Shown: in pieces, positions 57,720 through 64,000 of the stretch
How the letters are laid out: every line of letters starts with the position of its first letter
Numbering within the stretch: the stretch's first letter is position 1
Assembly (NCBI GenBank): GCA_030844895.1
Contig: CM061231.1
Coordinates: 88,384,706-88,448,705 of the forward strand
Direction: 5' to 3'
Length of the DNA: 64,000 nt
Source of the DNA: Ambrosia x helenae
Taxonomy: Eukaryota; Streptophyta; Magnoliopsida; Asterales; Asteraceae
Position numbers and translations under genes: made by a program
Notes under the pieces: model-generated
Database searches by the model: none
What the model saw: only the letters and a program-made list of their open reading frames with translations
What the model was told of the DNA's origin: nothing

Positions 57720-59390
57720 TGATGTGTCGTAAAACACATCTATTCTCTTATGTATTTTTTGTTATAATTGAGTCTTTTGTATATAGTTTTTAGTAGTTTT
57801 AGGCGTGTATTCGTTTGTTGGCCTATTTTTGTCATTGTATAGATTTTTATTAATTTTTAGTACTTATTTATTTTTATTTTATTTTTTTGGTAGGTGTTCG
57901 CATGGATGTTGGAGCATAAACGAGTAACTTTGGTCAAGTCAAGAACACCCGAGTCAAGAGCACGAAGTTATACCACTAAATAATAATAATAATTATAATA
58001 ATAAAATCAAATAAAGTCAAACGTGATTTTGGAGAATTGCCACAAAAGGGCTACGGCCCAGAAAGCTAAAAAAATAATAAAGGAAGGCGGCGCACGAATG
58101 AATTGATATATTATATTTATTTTTCGATCAGTATACGGAGGGATTTATATATCATTCATTCGACATATAGCGGCGGAAGACGGAACAATTTCAATTCAAA
58201 AGAGGAGGATACGATCGCACAAAGCAAAAGTCAATATTCACGGTGACGATCGAACGAGCACGGAAGGAGAAAAGGCCACGGGCACGCCAAAGATCAATAG
58301 CCAACGAGCCTTGGGTTAGGTTTAGTTTTCGCTGTATATTTTTATAGACATGATGAAATTGTTTTTTATAAACTTTGAATTTATGTTTCTAAATATTATG
58401 AGTAACTAGACTTTTATGGTTGCTTAGGTTTATGAACTAGACACGTAATTTGCAGTATTTAATGATTTTTGGTTTTTAATCTTGATGTGTAGGATTACAT
58501 GACTTTAATTTTATTGTTGGATTTGATATATGTGTGTTGGTGTTGATTTTATTTGAAGTTTGTTTATTGGTTTTGTGGAACTAGGCATGTAGAGATACCC
58601 CCTAGGTCTTTAAATCAATCTAGTTCGTCAACTTAAGTTAGCGTGCTAGTATTTGGAGTTGGAGTACGACACAAGTATAACAAACTAATATAATAAATTA
58701 ACTAAGACGTGCAGTCCATTCTTGAGGGTGAGAAATCTAACTCGAGAGTGCTAGGTAACTAACTAGGCATTGTTCGGTAGTTGGCAAGCGCTAGGGCGGG
58801 AGTCGCTACTTGTCCGTGTTTAGAGTTTTCCTAGGTTTTCTTCAGTAGAGTTTAAGTCTGCTTCATAGTTTGAGGGTTTTAATCCAGGAGAGGTTTTAAT
58901 CTGATTTCTATGGGATTTTGGTACGCTAGGGCGATCCAGGTCCATCTTAGCATTTCTACACTTGTCCCGCCTTAAGTCTAGTGATCTATCCTTGACAGGA
59001 GGTTTATTAGGTAAGAATAGGGTCTCAAGTTAATTACCAGATTCATGATTTATTGCTAGTGTCTAGGGATTTTACCTAAGTAACCAACCTTCTTCCTATC
59101 CGATTTCTCCAAGTTCCTAGTTTCGTTTAAGCAGGTGAGGTTGTTTTATTTTAGTTTCTTCTATGTTTGTAATTAGTAGTTTAAAATACCCCCATTTAAG
59201 TATATATTTATTTAGGCTAGTATTCGGTAGAGGTTGTGATCTAGAGTTGCATTCGCGTCTTTGGGTTCGATACTCGGTTTTATCTGTTTACTGCTTTGCG
59301 ACCGGTACACTTGCCGTGCGTGTGTAGTTTTTAAGTGAGTCGTTTTAATTAAAGCTTGTGTAATTTTTATATATACATTTACACACATCA
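57720..59390 (+). repeat. 5' LTR, 1671 bp
   Basis: TGATGTGTCGTAAAAC...TTACACACATCA with 8-bp inverted ends (TGATGTGT/ACACATCA). TTTATATA at 58144-58151 is a likely TATA box. No coding sequence. Confidence 0.93.
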
Positions 59391-59396
59391 AGTTTT

Positions 59397-59414
59397 TGGC
59401 GCCGCTGCCGGGGA
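59397..59414 (+). other. Primer binding site (tRNA-Asp)
   Basis: TGGCGCCGCTGCCGGGGA differs by one base from the complement of tRNA-Asp and lies 6 bases after the LTR. Confidence 0.9.
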
Positions 59415-59535
59415 CGCAATTGGCACTCTTGAGAATTATCCGATCCGTTTCTAGTCTACTATTTTGTGAATATTTTTTTTTCTTTTTTTCTTATTATTAT
59501 TATTTTTTTATTCTTAATATATAATTTTTTTTATC

Positions 59536-60870
59536 ATGTGCGAGATCTGCGGAGGACCCCATTTTACCATAAGATGCCTTTATTCATATTCATCGGGGTA
59601 TTCCACGGATTATTATGCTAACGAGTATTTGCAGCCGCAGCCATATCAGTCATACCAGCCTTCATACCCGCAGGCTAACCGGTGGTTTAACCCTGCACCA
59701 TCTGAGTCACTAGATAGAATAAAAAGTCGACACGATTATCTACAAGCTGAGATGTATGAGGAAAGGCATGGTGGTAGCTCGTCAGAGTATCCACCTAGCC
59801 AACATTTGGATCAACATCCCGATTATCGAGATGTCTCGTCTCACACTAGACCCGATTTTGCCGCCTTACTTGCTAAACAACAGCTCATGCTCGAGGATAT
59901 CGATTCTTTGCTATCCAAGCGCACCGACTCTTTGAGAGAACAAGATGCGGCACTTAAAAGGCTAGAGGCTCAGGTGGATGAACTGAAGACCATAATGGAC
60001 GTTGAAGTCCCACCTCCAGTTCAGCAGGTTAATTTCACATATGATGACCCAGACGAGATGGTAACACTTAGATTACCTGATTGTATTAGTCCCGTTGCTG
60101 AAACTGTTTTTCCTTACTCATCTGATTCTGTGCATGATTTAACTGACCCATATGATTCTTTACACTTGTCTTGTGAGGATGGTATTTTGCAGGATTCAGG
60201 GTTAGAGCCAGAGACCATAATGGACGCCTTAGTCCCACCTTTGGTTCAGCAGGATGAGCAGCCTTGCCAGATCTCTAGTTCAGTAGCATACCCTTGGGAG
60301 GCAGATGTCTGGAGTGATGATGAGGAGATAGAAAGGATAGCTTGGGACGCGCATAGGAAAGCCATGATGGAGAAGATAGGGGAGACTGAGGAAGATATGG
60401 ACTTTTCAGAATCCACAGGCTGGCTGTTTGAGGAAGAAGTGGTGGAAGAGGAAGACACCACTGACCTGCTTGAAGAAGCAGCTGATGGAGAAGCAGAGTT
60501 TGGTGACGAGTTGGTTGATTTGACAGCTCCAGAAGTGGACAAAGATTTTGAACAAGTGTCACCAAACAAGGAAGATGAGAAAGAAGCAGTGGTGGAAGAA
60601 GAAGAACACCACAGCCGGCCCGTGCAGGCATTGGATATTACATTGCTACTAGTGCCACCACCATGGCCACCACCACGGGAGAAGGCGAAGAGGCAGCTGG
60701 ACCGACACAGGGTGAGGGTCAGGAGTTGCAGAGACAACAAGTCCCCTCATTACATGCCAAGAATCAGGTTTGGTCCAGGTAAAATTAAATATTGGTGGCC
60801 CGACCCATTTAAATTCGATAAAATATTTTTCAATTCCACTAATGTTCTTTTGCTAAATAATATGGACTGA
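59536..60870 (+). CDS. Gag-like zinc-knuckle protein of a non-autonomous Athila-like element, intact
   Basis: 444 codons, uninterrupted, starting 146 bases after the LTR. The first residues form a knuckle, CEICGGPHFTIRC, with CX2CX3HX4C spacing, one residue shorter than the usual CCHC box. Then come a Tyr/Gln/Pro-rich stretch (residues 25-55), a coiled-coil-like segment (about 115-150), two PxxVQQ(V/D) segments after similar TIMDxxVPP words (about 155 and 232), a strongly acidic region (about 290-360) and a basic, Pro-rich end. No capsid, protease or RT. The relative at 24327-25729 is close in sequence but broken, and there the frame runs 22 codons further. It probably binds element RNA; this is inferred from the knuckle only. 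Confidence 0.68.
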   Translation: MCEICGGPHFTIRCLYSYSSGYSTDYYANEYLQPQPYQSYQPSYPQANRWFNPAPSESLDRIKSRHDYLQAEMYEERHGGSSSEYPPSQHLDQHPDYRDVSSHTRPDFAALLAKQQLMLEDIDSLLSKRTDSLREQDAALKRLEAQVDELKTIMDVEVPPPVQQVNFTYDDPDEMVTLRLPDCISPVAETVFPYSSDSVHDLTDPYDSLHLSCEDGILQDSGLEPETIMDALVPPLVQQDEQPCQISSSVAYPWEADVWSDDEEIERIAWDAHRKAMMEKIGETEEDMDFSESTGWLFEEEVVEEEDTTDLLEEAADGEAEFGDELVDLTAPEVDKDFEQVSPNKEDEKEAVVEEEEHHSRPVQALDITLLLVPPPWPPPREKAKRQLDRHRVRVRSCRDNKSPHYMPRIRFGPGKIKYWWPDPFKFDKIFFNSTNVLLLNNMD

Positions 60871-60928
60871 GTGGAATTAAATGGGTTGGATCGGGTCCAG
60901 ATAAAAGAGAAGCCCCCTGATTAAGTTT

Positions 60929-60940
60929 AAGTGTGGGGAG
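60929..60940 (+). other. Polypurine-like motif after the gag-like ORF
   Basis: AAGTGTGGGGAG, the first of three such motifs in this interior. It has no clear hairpin before it and matches the complement at 24312-24324 in the sister element. Confidence 0.5.
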
Positions 60941-61809
60941 GCTCTGTAGAGTTTGTAAATTTATATTTATACCTATGTATTTTTTTTCTAGCTTTTCAAT
61001 TTTTTTTTTATTTGTGGTCCGTCAATCGGTAGTGGTTCATAGGTTTTTATTTTTTATTGTTTTTTTTTGTGTGTCTTTGAGTCTGTTTGCAGGTTTGCGT
61101 GTTTGCTTGGGTAGAGGAAATTTCACCATGAGCGGATCCCATGTATTATCTTTATATGTATTTTATGAGTGGGAGTTTTGGTAAAGGTTTGGGTAATAAA
61201 AGAGATTTTTTCTTAAAAAAATTAATTAACTTTCTGTGTAAAAAGATTTTTCACGTAATGTGAGGAGTCTGGGCTGACCTGTTCGCCTTATGCGACCAGC
61301 TATTACCCCGGAAAGTTATATTTTTTTTTCTTGCAACGCGTGTTGTGATCACCAGTGTCCTTCACGTTGAGCGAGAACCAGATTTTTTTTTCTACCCATT
61401 TGGTTCTACCACCATTCACCGCCATGTTGCCAAGCAGGTACGTCTTCTTGTTTGTTGTTATATTTTGAGTCTAAGTTAGTAGTTTGAGTCTTTTTATTTT
61501 TGTGTGGTTCGGTATTATGCTCGGGTTTTGTTTGTTTCATTTTGCGCAGGTTTGGATTGCACCACCCGTACTCAATCTCCATTCGGGTGATTCTGAAGCT
61601 GTTTATCGTTTATCAAGGCAAGCCCAGAGTTTACCATTTTGTCAAAGCCGATCGCGACCAAAATGCTATACGATCGAGCTGGATTGGACTAGAGTTTTTG
61701 GAGCTTACGCATTAATTAACCAGCTAAGTCTTTTCCAATTTGCCCTCATCTTTTTATTTTTGTATTCAGAATTTTTTTATTATTTTTTGTTTTGAGTCGT
61801 TTTCTATTC

Positions 61810-61846
61810 CTACATTGAGGGCAATGTAGAGTTTAAGTGTGGGGAT
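61810..61846 (+). promoter_or_regulatory. Hairpin plus polypurine-like tract (internal)
   Basis: CTACATTG-AGGG-CAATGTAG (61810-61829) is a perfect 8-bp stem with a 4-base loop, followed by TTTAAGTGTGGGGATGGG. The sister element has the same module with one mispair (23394-23431). Confidence 0.6.
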
Positions 61847-62273
61847 GGGAAACTGTCGTTTAGTTTGTAAATAAAGTCGTTTGAGTAGTTTGTATATAAA
61901 GTCGTTTGAGTAAAAAAAAAAAAAAAAAAAAAAAAAAACTGAAAAAAAAAGTCCCTGATTTTGAAGTTTGCATTATATAAAATATGGAAAATGATAGGTA
62001 AAGTTAGGTGTCCGGTTTTCAAATAGTATGTATAATAAGAGATTAAAATTGATTGAAAACGTGTCTGATTTGGGATATGTGGGTAGGCTCGGCCGGTAGA
62101 AAGGTTTCCTTTGAAAAGTAATAAATTAATTATGTTAGGCTATTTTGTGGGTTCTCATCTAGGAGAAACGGGGAGACCGAAACCGCCAAAAATAGTATAA
62201 GAAGCATCGTTATAAGTAGAAAACCGTTAGAATTTCTAATCACTTAAAAAAAAAATTAGAAATCAAAGCAAAA

Positions 62274-62430
62274 ATGCTGAAGCTTAAGGTGCCTGGCCAC
62301 TGGGATAGCGACTTGGATTGGTCACACCCTCTGAGTTAAGTATGCTGAGATGAAAAAAATGCTGAAGCTTAAGGTGCCTGGCCACTGGGATAGCGACTTG
62401 GATTGGTCACACCCTCTGAGTTAAGTATGC
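62274..62430 (+). repeat. 85-bp tandem duplication
   Basis: ATGCTGAAGCTTAAGGTGCC... begins at 62274 and again at 62359 with no clear difference. The sister element has one copy (about 22795-22880). An A-run follows the second copy. Confidence 0.9.
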
Positions 62431-62749
62431 AAAAAAAAAAAAAAAAAAAAAAGTGATTTTAAATTCTCTTGGTTTTCTACATAAGACGGTTGGGAAATGG
62501 TCAATTGGTCGTTTCTTTAGCTTCATAAGCTTCAGGCGGGATTAGGAGGAACTGTGGCTTCCTTCGAGTGAGACCCTAGATAGACTAATCAACGTGAACT
62601 TAACATAAATAAAAAGGGGCTTGAAAACCGGTGTGGGTTTAAGAGGATCAATATACCTGCAATCGCAATCAATACGTTAGTAGATTATTAATTAAGTAAC
62701 CTATGTTTTGAAACTAGATGTAAACCTAACTGTGATTCCATAGCATAAT

Positions 62750-62789
62750 TCTTTTTCAGGGACGAAAAAGAGTCAAGTGTGGGGATGTT
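62750..62789 (+). promoter_or_regulatory. Polypurine tract with upstream hairpin
   Basis: TCTTTTTC-AGGGAC-GAAAAAGA (62750-62771 region) is an 8-bp stem. AAGTGTGGGGATGTT follows and abuts the 3' LTR at 62790. The sister element has the same stem and tract on the minus strand (22440-22479). Confidence 0.8.
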
Positions 62790-64000
62790 TGATGTGTCGT
62801 AAAACACATCTATTCTCTTATGTATTTTTTGTTATAATTGAGTCTTTTGTGTATAGTTTTTAGTAGTTTTAGGCGTGTATTCGTTTGTTGGCCTATTTTT
62901 GTCATTGTATAGATTTTTATTAATTTTTAGTACTTATTTATTTTTATTTTATTTTTTTGGTAGGTGTTCGCATGGATGTTGGAGCATAAACGAGTAACTT
63001 TGGTCAAGTCAAGAACACCCGAGTCAAGAGCACGGAGTTATACCACTAAATAATAATAATAATTATAATAATAAAATCAAATAAAGTCAAACGTGATTTT
63101 GGAGAATTGCCACAAAAGGGCTACGGCCCAGAAAGCTAAAAAAATAATAAAGGAAGGCGGCGCACGAATGAATTGATATATTATATTTATTTTTCGATCA
63201 GTATACGGAGGGATTTATATATCATTCATTCGACATATAGCGGCGGAAGAGGGAACAATTTCAATTCAAAAGAGGAGGATACGATCGCACAAAGCAAAAG
63301 TCAATATTCACGGTGACGATCGAACGAGCACGGAAGGAGAAAAGGCCACGGGCACGCCAAAGATCAATAGCCAACGAGCCTTGGGTTAGGTTTAGTTTTC
63401 GCTCTATATTTTTATAGACATGATGAAATTGTTTTTTATAAACTTTGAATTTATGTTTCTAAATATTATGAGTAACTAGACTTTTATGGTTGCTTAGGTT
63501 TATGAACTAGACACGTAATTTGCAGTATTTAATGATTTTTGGTTTTTAATCTTGATGTGTAGGATTACATGACTTTAATTTTATTGTTGGATTTGATATA
63601 TGTGTGTTGGTGTTGATTTTATTTGAAGTTTGTTTATTGGTTTTGTGGAACTAGGCATGTAGACATACCCCCTAGGTTTTTAAATCAATCTAGTTTGTCA
63701 ACTTAAGTTAGCGTGCTAGTATTTGGAGTTGGAGTACGACACAAGTATAACAAACTAATATAATAAATTAACTAAGACGTGCAGTCCATTCTTGAGGGTG
63801 AGAAATCTAACTCGAGAGTGCTAGGTAACTAACTAGGCATTGTTCGGTAGTTGGCAAGCGCTAGGGCGGGAGTCGCTACTTGTCCGTGTTTAGAGTTTTC
63901 CTAGGTTTTCTTCAGTAGAGTTTAAGTCTGCTTCATAGTTTGAGGGTTTTAATCCAGGAGAGGTTTTAATCTGATTTCTATGGGATTTTGGTACGCTAGG
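62790..64000 (+). repeat. 3' LTR, cut by the window end
   Basis: Matches 57720-58930 almost base for base (about six differences). About 460 bases of it should lie beyond the window. Confidence 0.95.

Larger units (their letters stand above)
60941..62789 (+). other. Non-coding 3' interior of the plus-strand Athila-like element
   Basis: No supported coding sequence. It includes homopolymer runs (A-run 61912-61938), the hairpin modules at 61810-61846 and 62750-62789, and a tandem duplication at 62274-62430. Confidence 0.7.
57720..64000 (+). mobile_element. Non-autonomous Athila-like LTR retrotransposon, plus strand, young, runs off the window
   Basis: The 5' LTR is 57720-59390; the 3' LTR starts at 62790 and is cut by the window end. 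The primer site for tRNA-Asp is at 59397-59414 and the polypurine tract at 62775-62789. The 3.4-kb interior codes only for a gag-like protein. In the 1,211 bases where both LTRs can be compared I count about six differences, so the insertion is recent. Same family as 19287-42760. Confidence 0.92.

Overview
This window looks like intergenic heterochromatin from a plant nuclear genome. I find no intact host gene. The evidence is LTR retrotransposons of the Ty3 Athila type (primer site matching tRNA-Asp) and of Ty1/copia type (primer site matching initiator tRNA-Met), a CACTA transposon, a Helitron-like insertion, and an AT-rich satellite of about 659 bp. A eudicot is very likely. Asteraceae is my best guess, from the general look of the repeats and not from a diagnostic marker.

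The oldest layer is the satellite. It survives in four blocks (8420-9959, 18827-19286, 42761-43920, 51580-53348) that read on into one another once the insertions are removed. Layout from the left: (1) 1-7784 is the 3' part of an Athila-type element with decayed pol, an env-like ORF and a 3' LTR, lying in a minus-strand LTR remnant (7785-8419). (2) 9960-18821 is a large non-coding minus-strand LTR element with 3.2-kb LTRs and target duplication GCAAA. (3) 19287-42760 is a minus-strand non-autonomous Athila-like element carrying a gag-like ORF. Its 3' LTR holds a Helitron-like insertion (20142-21545). Its 5' LTR is split by a solo LTR (26656-41848), which is split by a copia element (26735-39473), which is split by a second non-coding LTR element (31332-36296). 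(4) 43921-51579 is a solo LTR with two further solo LTRs inside it. (5) 53349-64000 is a stack: an Athila-like LTR fragment, then an LTR of the TGTGACAC family, then a CACTA element carrying host-gene fragments, then a young plus-strand non-autonomous Athila-like element that runs off the right edge. Eight insertions show target-site duplications, so the order of events can be read directly.

Points of most interest: (a) several LTR families carry a private cluster of short, often inverted, motifs, in three copies directly upstream of the TATA box; (b) the Athila-type elements repeat a module of perfect hairpin plus polypurine-like tract several times; (c) many LTRs share a predicted leader intron; (d) the env-like ORF seems to have its own promoter and a leader intron; (e) the copia element has a long, unusual ORF region downstream of pol; (f) the CACTA element has captured exons resembling HASTY/exportin-5 and a LysM receptor kinase, the latter including a candidate 5-nt micro-exon. 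All assignments come from reading the sequence and remembered family features; no database search was possible.
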